A stretch of DNA of 64,000 bases. It comes from Maniola hyperantus (Eukaryota > Arthropoda > Insecta > Lepidoptera > Nymphalidae). A program made the translations under genes and the position numbers. Shown piece by piece: positions 34,988 through 46,200 of this stretch (positions within the stretch are counted from its first letter, which is position 1; each line of letters opens with the position of its first letter). The stretch covers positions 13,229,926-13,293,925 of the forward strand of contig NC_048545.1 in NCBI RefSeq assembly GCF_902806685.2. Reading direction: 5' to 3'. The notes beneath the pieces are model-generated. The model was not told where the DNA came from. It searched no databases and saw only the letters and a program-made list of their open reading frames with translations.

Positions 34988-37627
34988 TTAACTAGTTTTT
35001 GTGGGATTCATTCCTTCTGCCACACGACTACCCAAATCGGGGTGAACAGTTGTAAGGAGTTCTATTACTTGTTTTTGGACCGGTGGACTGGCAGGGGTCA
35101 GCATAGCATTGATAGTCTGAATTGTGCGATCTCGTTCCTCATCCGACAAGTCATCGTAGTAATATGCGGCTTGATCGAAAGTGTACGGTTCTTGTTCTTT
35201 GATTTTGATTAAACCTGTCTTTTGCGTCGGTCGGTAGCCGACAGATCCATCGGACGAATCGGAATTGTCGCTGGGAACATGGAATGGGCAGTTAACAGGA
35301 ATCTGTTTAGCATCTGGCCCCAAGCGCTGCAGTTGCGCATCTCTGTAGGCAAAGCGACGCGCTTCGTACATCCTGTCTGGCGCTCCGTGTATACCGTTTA
35401 CCAGGTTCGACGGACAAAAGGCCAACTGTTCTATTTCAGCAAAGTAATTTTTAGGATTTCTATTCAAGCACATTTTACCAACGGGGTGTTCGGGAAACTC
35501 AGTTTCACTAAGCTTCCTCGTTATATCGAATACGCCGTATCCAAATCTATTCACGTCTTCTTCGGTTACGATCTGTACGGTAACATCCCAACACGGGTAA
35601 TTACCTTTTTCAATTGATTCGAACAGATCTCTCGAATAATAATCGGGATCCACAAGCTTAATTTTCTCAGCCTCTGCTGCTCCTAAGCCTTTACCGCCCT
35701 CGCGTGGTGTCAGATGCCATCTCATGAAACTTTGCACCCCTTGTTCGTTTTCAACCTGCAGCGTGTGGAGGTTGTGGCCGCACATGTGTCGGTAACTGGC
35801 GGGCAAACCGCGGTCACCGAACACTATGAGGAACATACTTATCGATTCGGGATGTGCGATTATTATATCCCACAATCCCATCGGATTGAAGAGGTACAGC
35901 GCTGGATCTTTTCTCAGCGAATATACGAATTTGGCAAACATAGATGGATCTTTAGTGAAGAAAATAGGCAAATTAAGGCCAGGCAAATCAAAAATACCTT
36001 CTTCTGTGTAAAACTTGACCGCGAAACCTCGAGCCCCTCGCTCCAAGTCAGAGCTTCCTACTTCACCGGTTGCTGGTGAAAATCTCACTGCGACTTGCGT
36101 CTTCTTTCCTACTTCGCTTAGAAAGCTAGCTTTACAAATATGAGAGATATCATGGGTCACTTCGAAGTATCCGAACGCTCCAGCGCCCTTTGTATGGACG
36201 GGGCGACCGACAGTTCTCTCTCGAACATGTGAAGTCAAGCTGTCCATGTAGAAAGTGTTACGTAGCAACGGCTCGTTGAGGGAGTTGTTCGCTTCGCAGT
36301 AGGTCACCGGCGCGCCGCTGCTGACACTCATCACACCCAGGGGACTCTGAAACAAAACAACAATATCTGAAGAACTTCACAGGACATACCTATACAGTAC
36401 GCTTAGTATAAGATTTTACGTCTCAGCAACGTTGCTAGTATTCGAGAATCGAAACACAATAACGTCAAAGTAAAATGGACCTAAAGAGCCTTGAATTGAA
36501 GTCAAAAATTCAATGCCACTGATTTTAATTTCGCAACGTTTCCGCTTGAAGCGCTGGCTGTAGATGTGTAGATAAACTTGAGCTTTAAAACAAGTCAGTT
36601 AATATTCAGCTTATTATAACACGGAAGTGTTTTGACACTCGAATACTATCAACGTTGGTGAGACATTAAAATTGTTAAAGAAGGTTTTGTATTAATTTAT
36701 GTGTCACTGGCTGTCTATTTTATTCTAATTCCTTTTAAAATTTGGAATGTCACTCTAACATGTCTTATAATAAAAATATGTTTTCTCAAAGTATATTATT
36801 TATTTAATTGAATTTTATCGATCCTAAAACGGACTCTAATAAAAATCTCGGACTAAGCGTACAGTACGCGGCAGAAAGTGATGTACATCGGCCTTTACAA
36901 TGACATTTTGGCTCTGTAAAGCGTTGTCTCTGTCACTCATATCTATATGACGTTTTGTTGGTCTCAATGACAGAGACAACGCTCTACAAATCTCTCCTGC
37001 TAAATATCGATGTACATTACTTTCGGCCGCGAACTGTACCTACGGACGCATTGTATGAAGCCATTTAGCTTCTTTGTTTTGCATCTTACTCCAAATTAAG
37101 AAGAGGCATATTGCAGCCAAGCTCTCTCTGTTCTTTATATTAAAAGACTAGTGACCCGCCCCGGCTTCACACGGGTAGCTTATTACAATTTTCGTAGGGA
37201 TCTCTAATTTTTAAAAATAAAATATAGCCCATCACTCAGGAAAAATGTAGCTTTCTACTGGTGAAAGTTTTCAAAATCGGTTCAATAGTTCCAGAGAATA
37301 CCCCCTACAAACAAACTTGCCCTTTCATATGGTACCCCACTTGATATAGTTATCTTACTTCGAAAATTGAAAACACTAATTATTAGTTCATGACCACAAT
37401 TTTTTTTTGTGTGATGTGACCACAAATTCACGGTAATAGGGGTTGCGTTTTTCCTTTTGAGGTACGGAACCCTAAAAAAACGGACCGAATTGAGAACCTT
37501 TTGGGAAAACGGTTAAAAAGCTTACGTTCTTCCTGATCTGGGACAGCAGGGCGTTGTCCACGGCTGGATGGTATTGCTCCTCCATGGCCGCCGCCGACGC
37601 TGCTAGCATTATCAAAAACGCTAACAT
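34988..37627 (-). CDS. Secreted/ER catalase-like protein lacking the distal Asn, 2 exons
   Basis: Exons 37627-37526 and 36346-34988 join in phase 0 to 486 residues. Residues 1-14 (MLAFLIMLAASAAA) form a signal peptide, unlike peroxisomal catalase; the C-terminus (NPTKTS) is not a peroxisome signal. The catalase core is clear: distal His85 in VHTKGAGAFGYFEV, AVRFS, and proximal haem ligand Tyr368 with Arg364 in RRFAYRD, plus NRNPKNYFAE. The distal Asn that precedes PIFF in canonical catalases (Asn148 in human) is Leu158 here (DLPGLNLPIFF). Canonical catalases dismutate hydrogen peroxide; with this substitution, activity is uncertain and a peroxidase-like or weak role is possible. It probably belongs to a divergent insect catalase lineage. 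The start is the only ATG giving a leader in this exon. An AATAAA lies at 34925-34930 on the minus strand. The intron (1.2 kb) holds TIR elements. Confidence 0.9.
36405..37040. mobile_element. Two TIR elements in the catalase-like intron
   Basis: 36405-36665 belongs to the ATCAACGTTGGTGAGA family. 36863-37040 belongs to the foldback family whose ends read CAGTACGCGGCAGAAAGT and TTCGGCCGCGAACTGTA. Confidence 0.7.
37147..37480. repeat. Mixed repeat fragments in the catalase-like intron
   Basis: GTGACCCGCCCCGGCTTCAC is a reversed CTAGT-type end; 37320-37475 is the GGTACGGAACCCTAAAAA family. Confidence 0.5.
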
Positions 37628-37777
37628 TTTCCGTAGGTATCTAGTTGATATCTGCTTGCTGAATAATGTAGGTGCTGGACCGATCAATTTGATTCAACAT
37701 TCAGCAATGAAGTTTTTTTTTTGCGATCTTATATTATATAGGTATAGACATTGGTACCTACTGATTCTGAGCACAAC

Positions 37778-38062
37778 CTAATTTTAGAGTATTCGCATAC
37801 CTACTCTTCTTACTAATGTAATATGAAAAGGACAGACGCAGTTTGAAAGTTTTAAATTTATTTTTTAGATGGTAAAACCCGTGATATTAGCGCACATCGC
37901 GAGCCTACTGTTTAAATTTGTAGCGTGCACTAAAATTTAGTCTTTAAATGTAAAGTTCATGTTCTGTCCCTTTTTAGCATTGTTAAAAAGAAAAGGATGC
38001 AGATACTCTAAATTTAGTTTAGAGAAAGACAACGGAATCGGTGCCAATATAGACATTTTTTT
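37778..38062. mobile_element. TIR element copy (nested family of 21163-21455)
   Basis: ACAACCTAATTTTAGAGTAT to CGGAATCGGTGCC; its interior TTTAGATGGTAAAACCCGTG matches the other copy in reverse. Confidence 0.65.
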
Positions 38063-38975
38063 TTATTTGCATGTGATAAATAACATTTTTAAATAATTGA
38101 TTATATATAGACAGCTGTTATCCGCGGTATTGTCTGCCTTCCTATTATTTATAGGTAGGATTTTTTTTACGTTCAGGCGGGTCACCTGATGTTAAGTGAT
38201 TACCACTGCTGCCCGCCGCCGTATACATTTGCAGCACCAGAAGAACCTCGTTTTAATTCGAACCACTAGGATATGGAACGCCCTTCCAGCATCAGTTTTC
38301 CCCTCAAATTTTCCTTCAAGTCAAGAGTGAATAGGCATCTTTTAGGCAAGCGCGCTCCATCTTAGTTGCATTATCACTTGCAAGTCTAATTGTAACCAAG
38401 CTCTAGTCTATAAATTAAAAAAAACTACTTATAGATAGGAATTTGTTGATCCAACCCTTGAATAAACACCATATTGAAATCTAGTGGGAACAGCGCTGAA
38501 GGGAGTTGGTTCCACAATTTGAGGAGTTGAAAATATATTGAGGAGTTCGGTTCTCTTATCTCCGAAGATATAGGTACATCAGATCTTTACCAAATTGAAA
38601 TGGGACAACCTCTGAAGTATGTCTTACAAAACAAAAAAAGAATCATCAAAATCGGTTCATAATTGACGGAGTAATCGCGTAACAAATATACAAAAAAAAC
38701 ATACAGTCGATTTGAGAACCTCCTCCTTTTTTGGAGTCGGTTAATAATTAGTATTGGGTAGGACCATAGGATAATCGTCTTCTCATTTATATACTGACTT
38801 ACTTAAAACCTAAGTAGTATAGTATTAAGTTACATCAAAAAATTGAGAAAGGAATTGAATATTCCTATTTAAGCATTACGAATGTGAGGTGTTAAATGTG
38901 GGAATTCTGATCATAACTCTTTCTCTACTGTTTACCAAAAACCAACAGACAAGATTTGATGATTCTGAAAACAAG

Positions 38976-39138
38976 TACAGTACGCGACAGGTCCAGATGG
39001 CAACCGGGGTATGAGCCTATGAGGCGAGAGAATGCCCCGCATACCTGCACGTCACGCGCTATCCCGCACTGGGTTAGCGCGGGGGCTGTGCGGGTCGTGC
39101 CCACCCCGATTGCTATCTCGAACTATCGCGTACTATAG
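38976..39138. mobile_element. Complete GC-rich foldback element
   Basis: CAGTACGCGACAGGTCCAGA end and its complement near ATCTCGAACTATCGCGTACT; partial tail repetition up to about 39160. Confidence 0.7.
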
Positions 39139-39404
39139 TACGCGATAGTTCGAGATAGCAACCTACCTATAGGTACCTATAGGTAGCTATTTAAACCATA
39201 TTAATTAATAATCATTAATTTAGGTGGTAAGTATAATTTTTGTTCTTTGAAGGTCGGCTCTACCAGACACGCCTTTAGTCATGCACTTGAGCTAATAATG
39301 CCGTTATTTAATTAAGTAACTACCTATTGAAGCGATGTTATTGTCTTTGGGACTTTTAAATAATTTCTGCTCATGACTCCTTTTGTTTTTGAACATCACT
39401 ACAC

Positions 39405-39565
39405 CTATTATAAAATATGTGAAAGTGTGTTTGTTTGTTGGTTTGTCCTTCAATCACGTCGCAACGGATCGACGTGATTTTTTGCATGGGGACATAGGCT
39501 ACTTTTTATCCCGGAAAATCAAAGAGTTCCTGCGGGATTTTTAAAAACCTAAATCCACGCATCTG
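39405..39565 (+). mobile_element. Helitron-like element, internally deleted
   Basis: GTCCTTCAATCACGTCGC and TATCCCGGAAAATCAAAGAG are present; the terminal hairpin is degraded. Confidence 0.6.
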
Positions 39566-40338
39566 CTGGTAGTTAGTTTTATACATTCTTTATCTGACTT
39601 GCAGCTTACGGTGAAGAAAGCCAGAACATAATTGTACCTAATCATCATGATCGTTGAGTTTATGGCACTCTTAAAGTGCGGCTTCACTATCGAGATTCGG
39701 CAAATGATTCGAGTTCGGGCTAAATCAACTGGCCACACTATTCGGGATACGCCGAATTTTTAAATACAGTGCGACAAGGCTATCTTGGCGCGTGGCGTGA
39801 ATCGGAACTAACGTTGCCGTCAAGTGTCCCCTTTGTTCTTGTTTCAATACTCAAGTGAAAAAAGAGCCTTGTCGCGCTGTACCTAAGTTTGGCAAATCAG
39901 CCGACCGACAGACGTGGTATTCTGTGCCAGCGAATAGTCCTGCGTGCATTAGTTTGGTATAGCCCGGAAAAACAAGGACACAGCCTAATTCCTCATGGAA
40001 GCGCGCCACGCTTTTTTAAACAAACAAGCTAGCACTGGCAAGCGTGTGAACGGGTGTTTGGGTATGCTTGCCAGCGCTTTGGAGTGTTCCGATTGGCAGG
40101 CAAGTCATCTGTGGTGTTTGCTGATACTTACTGCTTATCAGAAGCTTGGCCCGTGTAATTCCTGTTGGCCCGTGGTATGTGGCATCGTAACTCTCAAATG
40201 ACTGATTTTCTTAGCTCAGCTTGCTTGATAAAAATTGACAGCTCCTACTCGGTTCTGATATCTGTCATACGATAGGTTTTCATAGGATTCCTACAATGAA
40301 TGTCTTCTTTCCTGAATTAGATTAGGGTGATGATAAAA

Positions 40339-40610
40339 AGCTGTGATAGCCTAGTGGTTAGGACGTCCGGCTTCTAATCTGAGGTCGGGGGTTCGCTCTC
40401 GGGGACGCACCTCTAACTTTTCGGAGTTAATGTGCGTTTTAAGTAATTAAATGTCACTTGCTTTAACGGTGAAGGAAAACATCGTGAGGAAAGCTGCATA
40501 CCTGAGAGTTATCCATAATGTTCTCAAAAGTGTGTGAAGTCTACCAATCCGCACATGGCCAGTCCTCGTCCTCTGTAGTGAGCCGGCGATGGGTTGATCA
40601 TGATGATGAT
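40339..40610 (+). mobile_element. tRNA-derived SINE (family 1)
   Basis: Head AGCTGTGATAGCCTAGTGGT, B-box-like GGTTCGCTCTC (mutated), body AACATCGTGAGGAAAGCTGC, tail TGATCATGATGATGAT. Confidence 0.8.
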
Positions 40611-40909
40611 AAAAATCTAAACATTGTTTTTAAAAATCATTTTATTAATATTATAATAATATACCTAGAGGGCCTTAAGTATTATTATAAATTTATAACC
40701 TAAAATATTAATGCTGTAAGCGAAGAATTCAAGAATCCATACTCTGGAGAAATAATAATAATAATATTAGTATTTTATACAAATGCATCATAAGATTGGA
40801 TAATATTGTGACTTTATTCTGTTCTTCAACATTCAATTTTAAATTAAAAGTAACGGTTCATACATCAATTATTGCAGATTTACAAATGTTCAGTAGGGTG
40901 AGTACTAAG

Positions 40910-41722
40910 TACAGTTCTTGCAATTCACGAAGGCGAGTGTACTTTACTTGTGGTTACGTCGTTTACATGGGCATTGCGTAAGTGTGCGTGCATGTCGGAC
41001 CAATCAGTGGCGAGCAAGCGCTCGCAAACATACACATTTAGTGTACCTTACGTATACCGATACGACTTTAAACACAAGCATGAAGAGAACCATAAGGAAG
41101 GACACTGTCATGATGTCAATGGTCTGAGCGTTACAGGGAGGGTGTGACAGCGTCCGTGACCAAGACCTTCCTGCCTTCAGTGGAAAAGGCACACAAAAAT
41201 TTAAAGAAAATTAAGCTTTTGGTCCAAATATTTAGCGGGCATGGCGGGTTTTCGGAGTATCTACACAGGTTTAAGTGTAAAGACGGTCCTGGCTGTGTCT
41301 GTGACGAAACGGTCGATGAGTCAATATTGCACTTGCTCTTCGACTGTCCACAGCACAGAGGACTCCGAATCCGAGAGGTCCTCCACCAATAAATTAGGGT
41401 GGTACTGTGTAGGGACTCCGTCCCCGCCATTCTAGAGTGCGACGCAAGTCGGAGCTTATTCCTGCTATTTTGCTCTAAAATAGCAGGAATAGCTATAAAG
41501 AGGAACAGAACAGGGTGACAAGGACCCAATGTTGTCCAGTAAACTGTTCTATTCCTCTCAAACAGTCACGAAATTCGCACAAAAGTTTCAATAAAATTTA
41601 AAAACTAAAAAGTCTCTAACATTATGTCAGGGGTCAGGGGAAGAAGCCGCCTAAATAGAATCTTAACCAAAAAAAAAAAACAAGCATGAGCCACTCGCCC
41701 TCGTGAAATGCAAGAACTATAC
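40910..41722. mobile_element. Miniature TIR element split by a LINE insertion
   Basis: The left part 40910-41086 and right part about 41689-41722 rebuild one copy of the TACAGTTCTTGCAATTCACG family. They are separated by the LINE at about 41085-41688. Confidence 0.8.
41085..41688 (+). mobile_element. 5'-truncated polyA LINE with target duplication
   Basis: Reads FSGHGGFSEYLHRFKCKDGP and then CVCDETVDESILHLLFDCPQ, the cysteine-rich C-terminus of R1/Jockey-type ORF2. It ends in a run of A (about 41669-41679). ACAAGCATGA occurs at both edges (about 41077-41086 and 41680-41689), a target duplication. Confidence 0.8.
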
Positions 41723-41724
41723 AA

Positions 41725-41960
41725 GATTTTACATGTCATCGAAACATTTCAGTGTTAAAGTATATTGGTTACCGTTACTGCCTTGTTTTAAAGCTCAAGT
41801 TGCCATACATCTACAGCCAGTGCTCCAAGCGGATATCTTGCGAAATTAATTTCAATTTTATTTTACACTTTAAATCAAGCACACTAAGATCCATTTTTAA
41901 TCCGACGCTATTGTTTCGACTCGAATTCTATCAATGTTGTTGGTAAGATGAAAAAATCAT
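41725..41960. mobile_element. TIR element (ATCAACGTTGG family), diverged
   Basis: Ends with CGAATTCTATCAATGTTG; shares CTCAAGTTGCCATACATCTA region with other copies. Confidence 0.55.
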
Positions 41961-42086
41961 ACTAAGCACCCTGGTTTCTTATTCGTGCGATTCAAAATTT
42001 AACTAAACGAGGAACAGACTTTCGAAAGAAAGAAATCTGTTACGTCTAGAAATCTCTGATAAGTGATAACCCATGATCAAGTAGGT

Positions 42087-42268
42087 ACAGTGCGCGGCCG
42101 AAAGTAATGTAAATCGACATTTAGAAGGAGATAGCAGAGTTGTAGAGCGTTGTCCCTGTCATTGAAACTGACAAAACGATAGATATGAGTGACAGAGACA
42201 ATGCTCTACAAAGCCGAAATGTCATTCTAAAGGCCGATGTAAATCACTTTCTGGCGCGTACTGTATCA
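42087..42268. mobile_element. Foldback TIR element (CAGTRCGCGGC family)
   Basis: CAGTGCGCGGCCGAAAGTAA to TTTCTGGCGCGTACTG; inner arms TGTAGAGCGTTGTC and GACAATGCTCTACA pair. Confidence 0.75.
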
Positions 42269-42629
42269 TATTTATTTTAACCCTTACGTCTTTAGTACAC
42301 CGCCGCATTCGTATGCGGCATGCCTTTACGTCAGTCATAGGTATAAGACGTTAAACGGTTCACGTGTGCTAATGCGCTAGTGTGCTAAAATGTGTGATGG
42401 ACAAAGCATAAGGGTGCCTGTCCATTGAAGCGGAGCGGAGATGTGTTGGGCAGACCAATCACATTGTCGGTAAATAACGTGATAATTTTATTCCGTCATC
42501 TGACAAAACGCTGGTCAACTATACAAATCTCCGCTCCGGTCAGCTTCAGTGGATAGGCACCCTAACTCCTGGTTTACACCAAAAACATTCGTCCATTGAC
42601 AAGTTTTCATAGGTTTTGTCGAAAACTAT

Positions 42630-42975
42630 ACTCTATCCACGGAAAGAAGTTAGTATAGCGCTCTCTCATTTACGTAATCCCATACGAATGACTGAGACAA
42701 AAATCTCAGTGAGCGTTAACCATTATGAGGCACCAACCAATCACATGAGCGTTAACCATTTTGAGTCACCAACCAAACACAAAATAAAACTATGTTTTTA
42801 CTTTTCGAATGTTTTTTGAGAACATTTTCGAATCGAATTTCGAATGTTTCTGAAAAAATGCTTGTGAATGGTTGGTGACTCAAAATGGTTTACGCTCACT
42901 GAGATTTCCATCTCAGTCATTTCTTTGGGATTACATAACAAGAGCGCTATAGTATAACTTTTTTCCATGGGTGGA
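42630..42975. mobile_element. TIR element (CCACGGAAAGAAGTTAGTAT family)
   Basis: Left CTATCCACGGAAAGAAGTTA, right ATAACTTTTTTCCATGGGTG; GAGCGTTAACCATT is repeated internally. Confidence 0.7.
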
Positions 42976-43007
42976 GTACAGTAAGTGTGTCAACTTGTAT
43001 CTGAGGC

Positions 43008-43141
43008 TGAGATCTATAGAGCGCACTTTGACTTTGCTCAGACTTAAGATTGAGTTAAAACAAGACAGATTTATGTGAGAGATATAGCTCTGTCTCGTTT
43101 TAACTCTCTTAAGTCAGAGTGCGATCTATAGATCTCAGCCT
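43008..43141. mobile_element. Miniature foldback TIR element
   Basis: Same family as 34763-34915; ends GAGATCTATAGAGCGCAC and its complement. Confidence 0.75.
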
Positions 43142-43245
43142 CAGAAACCCTTAGTGTAAACTGGTAGTCATTAATAATACCTTTCAATACCTTATTATAG
43201 CACTGACATTAAAACATAATAATATGAAATGTACTAAGTATAACG

Positions 43246-46200
43246 CTAGTCGAGTTCCCCGGCGTTGCACGCGTCCTCGTAGCTCTTCCCCCCCTTTTGT
43301 TCGGGGTCGAGTTTGATCATGTCGTCTATGCGCAGGATGGTGATGGCCGCTTCGGTGGCGAACTTGAGCGACTTGATCTTGGAGATGGCGGGCTCCAGCA
43401 CGCCCGCGGCCAGGTTGTCGCGCAGGGTGCCTTCGTTGAGGTCCAGGCCTACCCATTTCAGGTTCGCGTGTTCCACCTGAAATAGATGTTTTTAGGGTTC
43501 CGTACCTCAAAAGGAAAAACGGTACCCTTATAGGATCACTTTGTTGTGTCTGTCGGTCTGTCAAGAAACCTACAGGGTACTTCCCGTTGACCTAGAATCA
43601 TGAAAGGAGATCGCCCGTGAACGGGCCCTCTTTTGTGGCATCGTGTCAAAACTTAAATTAAATTTTTAAAAAATGTGTTATTTTTTTACGATTATGTTTT
43701 ATTACGACTTTTTTTCACTCTATTATTGAAAATATCTACAATTACAGTTAGAATCGTAGACATGCATTTATTTTGAAGAAGTATTAATTAAATATAACCT
43801 CAATATCAGCAATATAAAAAATAAGATTTCATTATAACCTGGGTGAATAAATAGAAATCGTTTGCAGAATATAAAGAGTTAATTATTTGTCTACAAAATA
43901 AAATTAAAACCATGGTGACATAACAATTATATTAGGGGGGGCCCAAAGCTCCTAACAAAATGGGCAATCTCCTTTGGCAGGTAGGTAGATCTTATAGCTG
44001 ACATTTGGGGAAAAATCTGAAAACCGTGAATTTAGGGTTAGATCACACAAAAAAAAATTAAATTGTGGTCATGAACTAATAATTAGTATTTTCAACTTTC
44101 GAAGTTAGTGACTATATCAAGTGGGGTATCATATGAAAGGTCTTCACCTGTACATTCTAAAACAGATTTTTATTTATTTTTATGCATCATAGTTTTTGAA
44201 TTATCGTGCAAAATGTCGAAAAAATACGACTGTAGTACGGAACCCTCATTGTTTTTAAAGAATATTAGCCAAATTGCTGACTAATATCCCCTTTCCCCTC
44301 CAATTAAGCATAAAGCTTGTGCTAGGAGTAGGTACAACAATAGTGCAACGGGTGGGATTTGAACCGGCGACTTTTCGGTTTTCAGTCCGCTCCTATAACC
44401 GTTGAGCTATCGAGGCTCTATGCAATGAATAAATGAATACTCTAGGTGGACAGACGACTTCAAACGAGTCGCAAGGAGCCGCTGGATTCAGGCGCCGTAA
44501 GGCCGTGGCGTGTGGAAGTTCCTACAAGAGGCCTTAAATGTATGGTAATAAGGTTTTTTTCCTATGGAGGGACTTGGGATGTGTTACCTTAGTCTGCGAG
44601 GAGTTGTGGTAGGCCCGCAGCTTGGCGACCAGCCCCCCAATTGTGTAAGAATAACCATTTCATGGCTATCGCAAAAGACTGAGCGAATACCTTAAATGTA
44701 TGGTAATAAGGTTTTTTTCCTATGGAGGGACTCGGGATGTGTTACCTTAGTCTGCGAGGAGTTGTGGTAGGCCCGCAGCTTGGCGACCAGGTCTGTGGCG
44801 TCCCGCGCGGCTTTCACCGCCACTGTCTTGGAGATCACTAGCAAAGACTGAGCGAATACCTTAAATGTATGGTAATAAGGTTTTTTTCCTATGGAGGGAC
44901 TCGGGATGTGTTACCTTAGTCTGCGAGGAGTTGTGGTAGGCCCGCAGCTTGGCGACCAGGTCTGTGGCGTCCCGTGCGGCGTTCACCGCCAGTGTCTTGG
45001 GGATCACTAGCAGAGACTGAGCGAATGCCGCGATTGCTAGTTGCTCGCGGGAACTCTGTAATACCAATTTATTTTCCTTTAAAAATCAGCCATCTTGAAT
45101 TTCAATTTACGTCATTTTTAATTACCGAGACACTGAAGTGTCGTCGTTGTCTTTAAATTTATAAATGGACCTCGCATTCATGATCAGCGCCCTAAAAACT
45201 GTAAATTCACACCCATAGTAGGTACACATTTTATAAAAGAAATTGCCACAATCTTCAAATTGAAAATGGATAGATAGCATTTTCGTAATCGGTACCCCGA
45301 AAAAGACATCAATAAAGTTCAGAAAACTGAAAAGTCTTAAGAAAATCAATAAAGTTCGGAAAGGTCTTAAGAAAGTCAATGAAGCTCACCAAGGTGGTAG
45401 CGAAGTTGTCCAGGTATATGGACAGCGCGGCCTCCACCGCGCCGCCCCCCGGCACCAGCCGCCCAGACTCCAGCACGCGGCGCACGGCACACAGCGCGTC
45501 GTGGGCCGAACGCTCCATCTCGTCGCAATACGCGTCCGTGGGGCCGCGGAGGATGATGGAGGCGGCCGTTCTCGCTACGGGCCTGGAGTTATTACCGACA
45601 TTGTGGCTAATTCCGTTGTACACAATCTCTAAACTAAACTAAAATGATACGTCTAAATCTATAGCTATCCCTTTCATAATGTTGCTTGCAGAAAAGGATA
45701 GACTAAATTTAGACCTGTTAATTTAGTTTAGGTTTAGAAATTGTGTACAAGAGAATTGGCCCCAATGTTAATCAAAATAAATGTTATTACAGTTCTTGCA
45801 ATTCACGAAGACGAGTGACCTTTACTTGTGGTTACGTCGTATACATGGGCATTGCGTAAGTGTGCGTGCATGTCGGACCAATCAGTCGCGAGCAAGCGCT
45901 CGCAAACATACATTTAAACATACAAAGGTACACTTAGTGTACCTTACTTATACCGATACGACTTAAACACAAGCATGAGCCACTCGTCTTCGTAAAATGC
46001 AAAAACTATACTAGACTATTAGGACTACACTGTGCACTGAAGCTGTGATAGCCTAGTTGTTAGGACGTCCGCCTTCTAATCGGAGGTCGGGGGTTCGATC
46101 CCGGGCACGCCCCTCTAACTTTTCGGAGCAACAGTGCGTTTTAAGTTATTAAATATCACTTGCTTTAACAGTAAAAGAAAACATCGTGAAGAAACCTGCA

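Larger units (their letters stand above)
37628..43245. other. Repeat-filled spacer between catalase-like and CCT1 genes
   Basis: Contains LINE-tail repeat (38158-38430), GC foldback (38976-39138), Helitron-like (39405-39565), SINE, a LINE nested in a TIR element, and further TIR elements. About 39565-40320 and 42270-42560 look unique but have no supported gene. Confidence 0.55.

Noticed and set aside
35222..36079. Plus-strand open frames opposite the catalase-like gene
   Set aside because: Shadows of the catalase coding frame.
41144..41392. 82-codon host gene with a CxC...HLLFDCP motif
   Set aside because: Motif is diagnostic of R1/Jockey-type LINE ORF2 C-termini and lies before a polyA tail.
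44345..44418. tRNA gene on the minus strand
   Set aside because: Has A- and B-box-like motifs, but acceptor ends do not pair and the sequence continues into a SINE body shared with 56386-56590.
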